64,000 nt of DNA from contig NZ_JAFMZM010000004.1 of assembly GCF_024436375.1 (NCBI RefSeq), positions 372,001 to 436,000 on the forward strand, given 5' to 3'. The notes beneath the pieces were generated by a model. It was given only the letters and a program-made list of their open reading frames with translations, made no database searches and had not been told where the DNA came from. This DNA is from Nocardioides astragali (GTDB taxonomy: Bacteria; Actinomycetota; Actinomycetes; Propionibacteriales; Nocardioidaceae). Shown in pieces: positions 24,981 to 33,542 of this stretch (its first letter is position 1; each line of letters starts with the position of its first letter). Position numbers and translations under genes: made by a program.

Positions 24981-25418
24981 ATGGCCGAACAGACCTCCTC
25001 GTCGATCACGATCGACGCCCCGCCGGCCGACGTCATGGCCGTCATCGCGGACTTCGAGTCCTACCCCGCCTGGGCCAAGGGCGTGAAGACCGCCGAAGTC
25101 ACCGCGGAGGCGGTCGGCGGTCGCGCCGAGCAGGTCTACTTCTCGCTCGACGTCTCGCCGATCAAGGACGAGTACACCCTGGCCTACGTCTGGGACGACG
25201 ACCGCGAGGTGACCTGGACCCTCGTCGAGGGCAACATGCTCAAGGCCCTCGACGGCGCCTACACGCTGCGCGACAGGGGTGACGGCAGCACCGATGTCAC
25301 CTACCGCCTCGCTCTCGACGTCAGCATCCCGCTCATCGGCATGCTCAAGCGCAAGGGCGAGAAGATCCTCATCGACACCGCGCTGAAGGGCCTCAAGAAG
25401 CGCGTCGAGTCGCTCTGA
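24981..25418 (+). CDS. SRPBCC (START-like/polyketide cyclase) family protein
   Basis: A 145-residue lipid-binding-fold protein: SITIDAPPADVMAVIADFESYPAWAKGVKTAEV at the N-terminus, then beta strands (VTWTLVEGNMLKALDGAYTL) and the long C-terminal helix (LKRKGEKILIDTALKGLKKRVESL) that closes the hydrophobic pocket. It is the counterpart of M. tuberculosis Rv2185c. Its gene is divergent from fadD and 14 bases upstream of the ArsA ATPase gene; the three probably serve a common lipid function, but the ligand is unknown. Translation is leaderless. Confidence 0.88.
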   Translation: MAEQTSSSITIDAPPADVMAVIADFESYPAWAKGVKTAEVTAEAVGGRAEQVYFSLDVSPIKDEYTLAYVWDDDREVTWTLVEGNMLKALDGAYTLRDRGDGSTDVTYRLALDVSIPLIGMLKRKGEKILIDTALKGLKKRVESL

Positions 25419-25432
25419 CGCGCGGGTCCGGG

Positions 25433-26647
25433 ATGCGGATCCTCCTCTTCACCGGCAAGGGCGGGGTCGGGAAGTCCACCCTCGCCGCCGCCACGGCGTG
25501 TGCCAGCGCCGCAGCCGGGCATCGGACGCTGGTCCTGTCGACCGACGCCGCCCACTCGCTGGCGGATGCGCTGGACGTGCCGGCCAGCGGTGAGCCGGGC
25601 GAGGTGGCGCCGAACCTCTGGCTCCAGCACGTGGACGCCCAGGAGCGGTTCGAGCGGTCCTGGCGCGACATCCAGGGCTACCTGATGAGCGTGCTCGACG
25701 TGGCCGGCGTGGACCCGGTCGCCGCCGAGGAGCTCACCGTGATCCCCGGTGCCGAGGAGGTGCTCGCCCTCCTGGAGGTCCGCGCCCAGGCCCGGTCGGG
25801 GGAGTGGGACGTGCTGGTGGTGGACTGCGCGCCCACCGCGGAGACCCTGCGGCTGCTCGCCCTCCCCGAGGCGCTGGGCTGGTACATGACCCGCGTGCTG
25901 CCCGTCGAGCGACGCGTGGTCAAGGCCCTCAAGCCGGTGCTGACTCGCGCGGCGGGGGTGCCGATGCCCGACGACTCCGTCTTCGACGCGATCGAGCGGC
26001 TCCACGCCGAGCTCGACGACGTACGGACCGTGCTGACCGGACCCGACACGTCGGTCCGGCTCGTCCTCACTCCCGAGTCCGTCGTGCTGGCCGAGGCCCG
26101 GCGGGCCTACACGTTCCTGACGCTGTTCGGCTACACCGTGGACGCGGCGATCGTGAACCGCGTCTTCCCCGCCGGCGGCGCCGACACCTGGCGTACGACG
26201 TGGGTGGAGGCGCAGCGGCGGATCCTGGCCGACGCCGCCGACTCGTTCGCCGGCCTGGACCTCCGGACCTCCGTCTACCGCGCCTCCGAACCGGTGGGAC
26301 GGGATGAGCTGCTCGATCTCGCGCACGCGGTGTACGGCGAGGCCGATCCGCTCGCCGGCGGCTCTGCGCGCCCCCCGATGAGCGTCCGGCCGATGGCGAG
26401 CGGACTGGTCCTCACGCTTCCGCTGCCGTTGGCCGACCAGGACGACGTACGCCTTGCCCGCAAGGGTGACGAGCTCGTCGTGTCGGTCGCGTCGTATCGT
26501 CGTCTCCTGACGCTGCCCTCCGGGTTGGCGCGGCACCGCGTGGCGGGTGCCCGCGTGCACGGCGGGGAGCTGCAGGTCAGGTTCAGCGATCCCGCGACCG
26601 ACCCCGCCCCATCGACCGTCCGTCCAGCAGCCGAGGAGACCATGTGA
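25433..26647 (+). CDS. ArsA/GET3-family ATPase
   Basis: A 404-residue cytoplasmic ATPase. The deviant Walker A is FTGKGGVGKSTLAAATA, the switch I region STDAAHSLADALDVP, and switch II VVDCAPTAETLRLLALPE. It contains a single ATPase domain and a C-terminal beta-rich ArsA-HSP20-like extension (LTLPLPLADQDDVRLARKGDELVVSVASYRR), which resembles an alpha-crystallin domain. No arsenite cysteines are visible, so it is not an arsenic pump. It corresponds to Rv2184c. Its stop overlaps the next gene (ATGTGAGC), so ArsA and the DUF5304-like protein are coupled. Confidence 0.9.
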   Translation: MRILLFTGKGGVGKSTLAAATACASAAAGHRTLVLSTDAAHSLADALDVPASGEPGEVAPNLWLQHVDAQERFERSWRDIQGYLMSVLDVAGVDPVAAEELTVIPGAEEVLALLEVRAQARSGEWDVLVVDCAPTAETLRLLALPEALGWYMTRVLPVERRVVKALKPVLTRAAGVPMPDDSVFDAIERLHAELDDVRTVLTGPDTSVRLVLTPESVVLAEARRAYTFLTLFGYTVDAAIVNRVFPAGGADTWRTTWVEAQRRILADAADSFAGLDLRTSVYRASEPVGRDELLDLAHAVYGEADPLAGGSARPPMSVRPMASGLVLTLPLPLADQDDVRLARKGDELVVSVASYRRLLTLPSGLARHRVAGARVHGGELQVRFSDPATDPAPSTVRPAAEETM

Positions 26648-27042
26648 GCGACGCGGGTGACGCCCACGACGTCGGGTCGCTCGGTGAGGAGGCCGCCAAG
26701 CTCCTGGGTGCCCTCTCCGGCTGGGCCCGCGAGCACGCGGAGGAGACGGGCGATGCGTTCTCAGGCTGGGCGGGCCACGCCGCCGCGTCCGCGCACGACC
26801 TCAACGAGCACCTCGCGACGGGGTCGGCCGAGTGCACCGTCTGCCCGGTCTGCCGCGCCGTCCATGCGGTCCGGCAGCTGAGTCCCGAGGTGACGTCCCA
26901 CCTGGCCGCGGCGATGACGTCGCTCGCGCAGGTCGCTGCCGCGGTCATGTCGACGCCTGACCCTCGCGCCCCGGACCGGCCTCGAGACGGTGGCGACGTC
27001 GAGCACATCGATCTGGGCGCCGAGTGGCCCGAGGACGAGTGA
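26644..27042 (+). CDS. DUF5304-like small helical protein
   Basis: A 132-residue protein whose GTG overlaps the ArsA stop by 4 bases. The N-terminal half is helical and acidic (SLGEEAAKLLGALSGWAREHAEE), followed by a cysteine cluster SAECTVCPVCRAVHAVRQLSPEV. The two CxxC-like Cys (CTVCPVC) could bind zinc. A tail rich in Asp and Pro ends the protein. In actinobacteria this protein is found next to ArsA and SRPBCC genes as here; no biochemical role is known to me. Confidence 0.75.
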   Translation: MSDAGDAHDVGSLGEEAAKLLGALSGWAREHAEETGDAFSGWAGHAAASAHDLNEHLATGSAECTVCPVCRAVHAVRQLSPEVTSHLAAAMTSLAQVAAAVMSTPDPRAPDRPRDGGDVEHIDLGAEWPEDE

Positions 27043-27152
27043 GCCACGGGCAACGCACCCTCGTCGGTGCCGTCCACTGAGTCGTCCCGCACCTGGTCGC
27101 CGTCCAGCTGGGACCCCGGGCAGGCATGGTCGGCGCTGCGCCGCTCGTCTCG
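27043..27152. other. Convergent spacer, no gene seen
   Basis: About 110 bp between two convergent genes. No clear hairpin or ORF with coding character was seen. Confidence 0.5.
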
Positions 27153-28550
27153 TCACCCCTGGGGGCAAAACGGCGCGTCAGTCGTCGAGACGGGCCGCAG
27201 CAGGAATAGCCGGTACTGCCATGCGGGGAGCGGCTCCAGCTCCGTCTGCGCCTTCTCGGAACCGAAGGTGACGGTCTCGCCGTGCAGGACTCCGGTGACC
27301 TCGAGCCCCGGACGGTCCATCGCGATCCTGCGCAGTGCGACGAGCGGGACAGCGAGGTCGTTGTCCGCCCCAGCCTGGAGCTCGGGGTCGGTGGAGGAGA
27401 CGAGGGTCACCATGTCGTCCTGCCAGTCCGTCACCCGCCAGGACGGCATGAACAGGTGGTTGGGGTCGGGAGACTCCGTGCGGAGGTTGGAGAACATCGT
27501 GTTGGTCCCTGTGGTGCGCAGACCGAGGTAGGGGTTGAGGACCCAGACCAGGGCGAGCAGCAGGACGGGCACGTGCAGGAGCTGGATCCGCCCCAGGCGA
27601 AGCCGACGTCCCGACCCGTCGGCCCGTTGCTCGCGGACAGCGAGGGCGGTCGCCAGCAGGACGGGGACGAAGTAGAACTGCTCGAGGACGTACAGCGTGG
27701 CCAGGGGCACCGGGCCGAGGACGTGGCCCCCGAACCCGAGGACCACGAACGCGAGGACGGCGGTGACCGGGGGGCGTCGTCGTGCGTCCCGCACGACGGC
27801 CGAGCGACCCGCCCACGAGGACGTACGGTCCAGGACCCGGCCGATGACCTCCGGTCGGAGGAACAGGAAGAAGAGCGCGTAGACGGTCGAGGTGTAGTCA
27901 CCGACGACGATGATCGGACTGGCGCTGAGGCTGAAGTGGAAGGCAAGGCCGAGCAGGACGCCCCAGGTCCGGGTGCGGGGGATCACGAGGAGCAGGAAGA
28001 TCAGGCTCTCGGTCGCGAGCGCGCCGTAGTTGACGACGTGACTCTCCGCCAGCGGCCCGGCCAGACCGAAGGTGACGAGCCCGGCGATCGCGTTGGCGCA
28101 GCTCGTCACCGGATCGAGGAACGTGGTGTTCCACTTCGACAGGGCCGCGGCGGCGTAGGCAATGAGCAGGAGGGTCCTGGCCGTGGGGAACGCCTTGGCG
28201 ATCGTCTCGAGCGACGTGGAGCGTCCCACGAGCATCGTCAGCAGGATGGCCAGGTTGACCAGTGCGACCAGCGCCCAGTGGTCGGGGCTGAACGGCATCT
28301 CGACGGTGTGCTCGATCACCTGCGCCACGAGGAGAATGGCGAACAGGGGGCCGGCCTCCGGGCGCAGCAGCACCGCGATCGCGAGCGCGACCACGGCGAT
28401 GTTCCAAGGCGTGTTCAGCGCGTTCCGCTCCGCGATCAGGAGATGGAGGATGTGCGCGATCGCCCACATGCGGACGAACAACACCGTCGCTCGGTGTGCT
28501 GGCTCTGTCGTCACGTCGGACGACGCGGCCTTGTCGACTTCGCTGCTCAT
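27153..28550 (-). CDS. Polytopic membrane protein, HTTM-like
   Basis: A 465-residue membrane protein with about eleven hydrophobic helices. Features include MWAIAHILHLLIAERNAL near the N-terminus, ALSKWNTTFLDP...SCANAIAG, HFSLSASPIIVVGDYTSTVYALFFLFL, and a C-terminal soluble region of ~110 residues (HLFMPSWRVTDWQDDMVTLV). The helix layout and the SKWN / H-x-S-L-x-x pattern resemble the HTTM (vitamin K-dependent carboxylase-like) fold, but the match is weak. It starts at an ATG preceded by GGACAAGGA very close to it; an alternative in-frame start was not found. It is convergent with the DUF5304-like gene and lies 93 bp downstream of the TIGR00300 gene on the same strand. Confidence 0.6.
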   Translation of the reverse strand: MSSEVDKAASSDVTTEPAHRATVLFVRMWAIAHILHLLIAERNALNTPWNIAVVALAIAVLLRPEAGPLFAILLVAQVIEHTVEMPFSPDHWALVALVNLAILLTMLVGRSTSLETIAKAFPTARTLLLIAYAAAALSKWNTTFLDPVTSCANAIAGLVTFGLAGPLAESHVVNYGALATESLIFLLLVIPRTRTWGVLLGLAFHFSLSASPIIVVGDYTSTVYALFFLFLRPEVIGRVLDRTSSWAGRSAVVRDARRRPPVTAVLAFVVLGFGGHVLGPVPLATLYVLEQFYFVPVLLATALAVREQRADGSGRRLRLGRIQLLHVPVLLLALVWVLNPYLGLRTTGTNTMFSNLRTESPDPNHLFMPSWRVTDWQDDMVTLVSSTDPELQAGADNDLAVPLVALRRIAMDRPGLEVTGVLHGETVTFGSEKAQTELEPLPAWQYRLFLLRPVSTTDAPFCPQG

Positions 28551-28642
28551 TCCTTGTCCCGGTTCCTGGCGCGGGCGCTGGCGGGCCCGGACGATCGCCC
28601 CAGCGAGGCTAGTCAGTCTGGCCGGTTCTCGCGGGAGAACCG

Positions 28643-29950
28643 TCAGGCCCGGCGATAGTCCGGCACGAGCTCCAAGGCCAGCTGCTCGAGGAACAGGCCG
28701 ACGTCGGCGACGATCCCGCGCCCCGGGTTGGAGCCGCGATCGGCGATCTTGGTGACCGTGCGCGGGTCGATGTCGACGCACACGAGCGGCACCCTGGCCG
28801 GCAAAATGTTGGCGGTGGCCACCGAGTAGAGCTGGGTCGCCAGCATCACGCAGTAGCCGATGTCGTGGATCTCGGCACGCATCGCCCGCTGCCCGTCGAC
28901 GACGTCGGTGTAGACGTCCGGCAGCGGGCCGTCGTCGCGGACCGAGCCGACCAGGACGTACTGCTTGTCGTGCGTGACGAGGCCGTGCATGATCCCGCTG
29001 GTCACGGCCCCTTCGGCGACGGCCCGCGCGATGGAGCCCGACTTGCGCACCGTGTTGAGCGCCCGCACGTGGTGCTCGTGCCCGTGCTCGACTCCCTGGG
29101 CCTTGCTGAGGTCGATTCCCAGGGTGGATCCGTAGAGCGAGGACTCGATGTCATGGGTCGCGAGCGCGTTGCCCGCGAAGAGGGTGTCGACGAAGCCGGC
29201 ACCGATCAACGCGACCAGCGCGGGCACCGCACCGGTGTGGACCACCTCCGGTCCGGCGACCCAGAGCAGACGCTTGCCGTCGGCCTTGGCCCAACGCATG
29301 CCGTCGGCGACCTGGCGAACGACCACGGTCTGGGGCTTCTCGACAGCATCGCCGTCGGACGCCGCGAGGGTGGCGCCGTCCCCTGTCGACTGGCACGGGA
29401 CGGACACCAGGATCCCGGAGGCGCCCACAAGCACTCGCATGCCCACCTCCACCTCGGACAGGGGCACGGTGCGCACCCTGGTGCCGCCGTCCGGGGCGGC
29501 GGCCACGACCAGTCCGCAGTTCATCTCGGGGTTCTCCACGTCGTACCAGAGACCGTCGAGGCACACCCGCGTCTCGAGGTTGGTCGTCGAGTAGAAGCCG
29601 TCGGGCAGGACTCCTGCCCGCTCGGCGACGCCGACCACTGCCTCGCCCGGGTCGAGCTGATTGACACCGCGGGTCTGGAGGCGCATCAGGAGCCGTTGGA
29701 GCGACTCGGCGTCCTCGGCCTCGATCGTGATCCTGGCGCTGCTGGGGTCGTCGGCCTCGTGGCCGACGTCGAGCTCGTCGATGGCGTAGTCGGCGCCGTA
29801 GTGACGGATGTCGTCGAGGATGCGTGACAGGATGCCGCTGTCCATCAGGTGTCCCGTGACCTCGACCGTCTCGCGCGCACCCACGAGGAATGACAGTACT
29901 TGCTCGGAGCCCGCACGAGTTCTGCGCCGCTCGATGAGCGCCACTCGCAT
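28643..29950 (-). CDS. TIGR00300-family protein (ornithine cyclodeaminase-type)
   Basis: A 435-residue cytoplasmic protein. The N-terminus has VEVTGHLMDSGILSRILDDI, typical of the LOR/SDH bifunctional-type domain (TIGR00300), followed by a middle domain (NLETRVCLDGLWYDVENPEMNCGLVV) and a nucleotide-binding C-terminal half (LLWVAGPEVVHTGAVPALVALIGAGFVDTLFAGNALATHDIE and a later GYCVMLATQLYSVATANIL). Characterised relatives include archaeal ornithine cyclodeaminase (ornithine to proline) and the C-terminal part of cyanobacterial ArgZ/AgrE. The assignment is by family; activity in this organism is inferred. It is divergent from the membrane protein at 29999 with a 48-bp spacer. Confidence 0.8.
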   Translation of the reverse strand: MRVALIERRRTRAGSEQVLSFLVGARETVEVTGHLMDSGILSRILDDIRHYGADYAIDELDVGHEADDPSSARITIEAEDAESLQRLLMRLQTRGVNQLDPGEAVVGVAERAGVLPDGFYSTTNLETRVCLDGLWYDVENPEMNCGLVVAAAPDGGTRVRTVPLSEVEVGMRVLVGASGILVSVPCQSTGDGATLAASDGDAVEKPQTVVVRQVADGMRWAKADGKRLLWVAGPEVVHTGAVPALVALIGAGFVDTLFAGNALATHDIESSLYGSTLGIDLSKAQGVEHGHEHHVRALNTVRKSGSIARAVAEGAVTSGIMHGLVTHDKQYVLVGSVRDDGPLPDVYTDVVDGQRAMRAEIHDIGYCVMLATQLYSVATANILPARVPLVCVDIDPRTVTKIADRGSNPGRGIVADVGLFLEQLALELVPDYRRA

Positions 29951-29998
29951 TCCACGGAAATGTGTATGGAACGGCGCGAGAGTTGGGAGGATTGGCCA

Positions 29999-31474
29999 AT
30001 GGTCTCGAGGACGCTGGACAGCACGTCCGCAGGCTTGCGGAGGCGCACTCCGAAGGCTTCCGGGAAAGATGGGCGACCAACATTTCCCGAGCTCTTGTTC
30101 GGGGCAGCGACCATCGCCCTGTTCGTCATGTTCTTCTCGATGGTGTTCATCGCCCGGCAGCCGCTGGGCAACCCGGACACCTGGTGGCACCTCGTGATGG
30201 GGCACGCCTACCTCGACGGCACCTCGGTGCGCCACCCTGGACCGATGTCGCCGTTGGGCACGGAGGACTGGCGCTCCAGGGACTGGCTGTCCCAAGTGCT
30301 GATGGCGCTCTTCGACGATGCGTTCGGGCTGCCGGGGGTGGCCTGGCTCCTCGGTCTGGCTCTGGTTGTCCTGTTCATCGCGTGCTTCCGCCTGTGCAGA
30401 CGACTCGTCCCGTTCGGTCCCGCGGTGGTCGCCACCGGCCTGGCGTTCTTCAGCATGATCGGGAGCCTCTCGCCTCGCCCTCAGGTCGTCAGCTTCATCC
30501 TGCTCGTGGTCACCCTCGGGGCCCTCCTGCGCACCGCTGAGGACTTGCGTCCCCGGTGGTGGCTGGCTGCTCTCACGGCCGTCTGGGCCTGCTCGCACGG
30601 CTTGTGGTTCCTGTCCCCGGGGCTTCAGCTGGTCTTCTTGTTGGGCCTCGTCATGGACCGTCGACTCGGCAGGAAGTCGTTGCGTCCGCACGTGTTGCTT
30701 CTCGGCGTGTCAGTCGCAGCAGTGGCCCTCACCCCGAACGGAGTGCACCTGCTCACGCATCCCACAGGGCCGAGCATGGACATCGCTCACTACATCCAGG
30801 AGTACGAGCCCACGTCGTTGAGCTTTCCGCCTTACGCAGCGGCATTGCTGATGGGATTCGTCGTCTGCCTGACATGGGCCCGTCGAGGAAACGGATCCTG
30901 GCTATCGGTCATGCTGGTCGGTCTCGGCATCTTCCTCGCGCTCTACGGAGGACGAACCATCCCCTTGGGTGCGATCCTGCTGGCGCCGTTCTTCGCCCGC
31001 GCGATCAACACGTGGTGGCCGAAGACCCAGGCGTTCGTGCCTCTCGCGACTGAACGCGTGGTCGTCTACGGCAGCGCGCTCGCGGCACTCGTAGCCCTTG
31101 CGCTCATGGTGCCGAGCTCCGCGGCGGCGCCGGACGACTACTTCCCGACGTCGTACGACAGTCAGCTGTCCGTGATTCCGGACGACGCCGTGCTGATCAA
31201 CGAGCTGGGCGACGGCGGCTACCTCGCGTGGAAGTACCCGGACCTGAGGATCGTCGGGGACGGACTGACTGATCAGTACTCGGTCGAGTGGCTCGAGAGC
31301 TGGTTCAAGGCCCGCCTAGGCGAGCCAGGATGGGACGAGTTCGTCCAACGATCCGGTGCCGACTACGCCCTGTTGGACGACTCGTCGCCGTTGCGGTTGG
31401 GGTTGATGAGCCTGGGCTGGTCCATCGTGCAGGAAGGCCAGGATCGGGTCCTTCTCACGTCACCCGATCGCTAG
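29999..31474 (+). CDS. Large polytopic membrane protein (GT-C-like), paralogue of 7755-9191
   Basis: A 491-residue membrane protein; ATG at 29999 with GGGAGG 8 bases upstream. It shares blocks with the protein at 7755-9191 in the same order: GNPDTWWHLVMGHAYLDG, SLSPRPQVVSFILLVV, LRPRWWLAALTAVWACSHG, and at the end LINELGDGGYLAWKYPDLR followed by VGDGLTDQYSVEWLE and DYALLDDSSPL. About ten helices plus a C-terminal domain are visible. The family is probably of glycosyltransferase (GT-C-like) nature but is not certain. It is next to another large membrane protein (31538) and may form an operon with it. Confidence 0.75.
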   Translation: MVSRTLDSTSAGLRRRTPKASGKDGRPTFPELLFGAATIALFVMFFSMVFIARQPLGNPDTWWHLVMGHAYLDGTSVRHPGPMSPLGTEDWRSRDWLSQVLMALFDDAFGLPGVAWLLGLALVVLFIACFRLCRRLVPFGPAVVATGLAFFSMIGSLSPRPQVVSFILLVVTLGALLRTAEDLRPRWWLAALTAVWACSHGLWFLSPGLQLVFLLGLVMDRRLGRKSLRPHVLLLGVSVAAVALTPNGVHLLTHPTGPSMDIAHYIQEYEPTSLSFPPYAAALLMGFVVCLTWARRGNGSWLSVMLVGLGIFLALYGGRTIPLGAILLAPFFARAINTWWPKTQAFVPLATERVVVYGSALAALVALALMVPSSAAAPDDYFPTSYDSQLSVIPDDAVLINELGDGGYLAWKYPDLRIVGDGLTDQYSVEWLESWFKARLGEPGWDEFVQRSGADYALLDDSSPLRLGLMSLGWSIVQEGQDRVLLTSPDR

Positions 31475-31524
31475 CCGGACGTCACCTGCGTCGTGTCGTC
31501 GGGTTCCTCGAGGACGCGTGACCC

Positions 31525-31530
31525 TACAGT
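31525..31530 (+). promoter_or_regulatory. -10 box for leaderless membrane protein gene
   Basis: TACAGT followed by 7 bases and then the GTG at 31538. Confidence 0.55.
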
Positions 31531-31537
31531 TGCGGCC

Positions 31538-32998
31538 GTGCGCTCGCTCACTGGTTCCCGGCTCGACTGGGCGGCCGCACTCCTGCTTGTGCTGGCAACT
31601 GGAGCTCACGCCATTCCCGCCTTCCGACGGCCTGTCGCCACTCTCGACGAGATCATCGTGCTCGACTACCCGGATGTGGTGAGTCGCGGCGCGACTCCAA
31701 ACGTGGACTTCTACACGGCATACGCCCGCTTGGGCTATGACTTCCTCGGCGTGTGGTACCGAGTCCTCGGCTACACCCTGACGAGCGAGCGCCTGGCCGG
31801 CCTCCTCTACCAGGTAGCGGTCGTGGTGGGAGTCTGGGCGCTCACCCGTCGCTTCGGCGATCGGATCGCGATCGGTTCCGGGCTGCTCTGCATCGTCCTG
31901 ATGCCCACCGACCTCACTGCCTTCGCGTGGCTGGGAGGTCTCGCGCTGGCCGTGTGGTCACTCGTCCTCGTACGCTCGGAGGCCGGTCGGCTGTCCTGGA
32001 TGGTGGGAGGCCTGCTGGCGGGGCTGTCAGTGGGATGGCGCTACGAGATGACTCTCGTCGTCGGGTTGGCACTGCTGCCCTTCATCTGGCGACACCCCCG
32101 AGCGCCGTTCGTGGTCATGGGCGGCCTTGCAGGGTTCATGCCGACTGCTCTGCACCTGCTCGACGTGGGTGGAGCTGCGTGGGACAACGTCAGTGGACGC
32201 ATGGGAGTCAACTTCCAACTGGAAGCCAGCTCGGTGCCGGTTCACGTCTACCTGGGCCTTGCCGTCGGCTCGACCGCGCTGGCAGGCATCGCGGCCCGCG
32301 CGTTCATGTGCCGGACTCGAGAGGACTGGGCGTGGGTCCTTGTGTGCCTGGCAGTGCTGCCGCAAGCCCTGCAGCGAATCGATGTCTACCACTTCGGGTT
32401 CGCGGCCGTGGTCATCTATCCCCTTGCCTTCGCGGCCGGAATGGACCTCGCGCGTCGCTGGACGGACCGGCTGCACGTGCGGCTCGTGGCCTCTGCTCTC
32501 GCCATCCTCCTCACGGTGCCGGCGTTGTTCCTGGTCGGGTGGGTGGTCACCGCGTCGACTCGCTTCGAGACACAGTCGATCGCGAGTGGCTCGCGGACGA
32601 TCACGGTTCGGGCAGATCGAGCGGAGGCCACCCAGGCTCTCCTCGACGACGTGCGCGACGTCGTGCCGCCTGGATCTGACCTGTTCGTCGGTACCGATCA
32701 GATGGGGCGAACGTCGTTCAACTCCTTTCCTATCTACTACCTGCTGTCCGAGGACTACCGGTTCCCCAGCTACTACTTGGAGCTGGCCGCCGGTGTCGCC
32801 GAGCGCGATCGTTCGGGACTGTCGGACGACATCCGCAGCGCAGATGCCTTGATCCTTGCGACCTTTGACCCCGAGGTGGGAGATCGACTCTTTCCGTTCG
32901 CGCCGAAGGGCTTCACCGAGCACAACCAGACGGTGCGTGAGCACTTCGAGCAGGTGAGCACGCACGGCGCTCTGACGCTCTACGTCAGGCGGAGCTAG
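31538..32998 (+). CDS. Polytopic membrane protein, probable GT-C glycosyltransferase
   Basis: A 486-residue membrane protein with about ten helices and a C-terminal soluble region. The first outer loop has VATLDEIIVLDYPDVVSRG and TPNVDFYTAYARLGYDFLG, similar to the acidic loop in ArnT/PMT-like glycosyltransferases where an Asp acts as base; LRYEM-like WRYEMTLVVGLALLPFIW follows. The distal domain includes DLFVGTDQMGRTSFNSFPIYYLL. The function is inferred from topology and the acidic loop only. It follows the previous gene by 63 bp but has its own leaderless promoter box. Confidence 0.65.
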   Translation: MRSLTGSRLDWAAALLLVLATGAHAIPAFRRPVATLDEIIVLDYPDVVSRGATPNVDFYTAYARLGYDFLGVWYRVLGYTLTSERLAGLLYQVAVVVGVWALTRRFGDRIAIGSGLLCIVLMPTDLTAFAWLGGLALAVWSLVLVRSEAGRLSWMVGGLLAGLSVGWRYEMTLVVGLALLPFIWRHPRAPFVVMGGLAGFMPTALHLLDVGGAAWDNVSGRMGVNFQLEASSVPVHVYLGLAVGSTALAGIAARAFMCRTREDWAWVLVCLAVLPQALQRIDVYHFGFAAVVIYPLAFAAGMDLARRWTDRLHVRLVASALAILLTVPALFLVGWVVTASTRFETQSIASGSRTITVRADRAEATQALLDDVRDVVPPGSDLFVGTDQMGRTSFNSFPIYYLLSEDYRFPSYYLELAAGVAERDRSGLSDDIRSADALILATFDPEVGDRLFPFAPKGFTEHNQTVREHFEQVSTHGALTLYVRRS

Positions 32999-33011
32999 CC
33001 ATCCGCCGGGG

Positions 33012-33458
33012 TCAGATGCGGGAGCCGTCGTCCCACGGGTCTCGCGGAGCCCGCGGCATCTCGCGGACGAGGTAGAGGAAGCCCCCGACGAACCACACGA
33101 CCAGTGTCCAGCCGACCAGCGAGGGCACGTAGACGGAGAGCAGTCCGATGAGCAGCGCGAGGACGGGCGGGACGAAGATGCCGGCCCAGGCGAGGCCGCG
33201 CTGCCAGGTCCGTGGGTGGGGGAACGGCGGTGGGGCGGGGGGCTCGAAACGTTCGACGGCAGGGACCTCGTCCGCGGGCTCCTCGGTCTCGTCGATGTCG
33301 TCGGCGACAGGCTCGGGCGTGCTGGCCTCGTCGAGCTGCGCCCGCCGACGGTCTTCCCCGGACGGGTCCTCCTCGTCCAGGGACGGGCGCTCACCGTAGT
33401 GCTCCACGATCTCGCGCCACGCCAGCTCGGTGCGGCTCTCGTCGCCAGGCGTCGTCAC
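33012..33458 (-). CDS. Small membrane protein with acidic N-terminus
   Basis: A 148-residue protein whose first ~85 residues are acidic and disordered (DEEDPSGEDRRRAQL, VADDIDETEEPADE) and end in a Pro-rich stretch. Two hydrophobic helices follow (LAWAGIFVPPVLALLIGLLSVY and LVGWTLVVWFVGGFLYLV), then a short basic/acidic tail. The GTG at 33458 is leaderless. It is convergent with the preceding membrane protein gene (stops 14 bp apart) and divergent from the alpha/beta hydrolase gene. No function recognised. Confidence 0.75.
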   Translation of the reverse strand: MTTPGDESRTELAWREIVEHYGERPSLDEEDPSGEDRRRAQLDEASTPEPVADDIDETEEPADEVPAVERFEPPAPPPFPHPRTWQRGLAWAGIFVPPVLALLIGLLSVYVPSLVGWTLVVWFVGGFLYLVREMPRAPRDPWDDGSRI

Positions 33459-33464
33459 GTCATC

Positions 33465-33470
33465 ACGGTA
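33465..33470 (-). promoter_or_regulatory. -10 box for leaderless small membrane protein gene
   Basis: Minus-strand TACCGT followed by GATGAC and the GTG at 33458. Confidence 0.55.
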
Positions 33471-33542
33471 CCCGGGACGTGGTTCCGAGACTCGCTGGGC
33501 TCACGCCTGGACGGGCAGTGGAAGTGGTGCACACTGTGCGCT

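Noticed and set aside
25433..26647. Arsenite efflux ATPase
   Set aside because: The ArsA fold is clear but there is one ATPase domain, no metal-binding cysteine triad and no arsB, arsC or arsR nearby; the neighbourhood suggests a lipid-related role.
28551..28781. Upstream extension of the HTTM-like protein
   Set aside because: The extension is an Arg-rich shadow overlapping the TIGR00300 gene and contains no fitting start codon; MSSEVDK at 28550 is the natural N-terminus.
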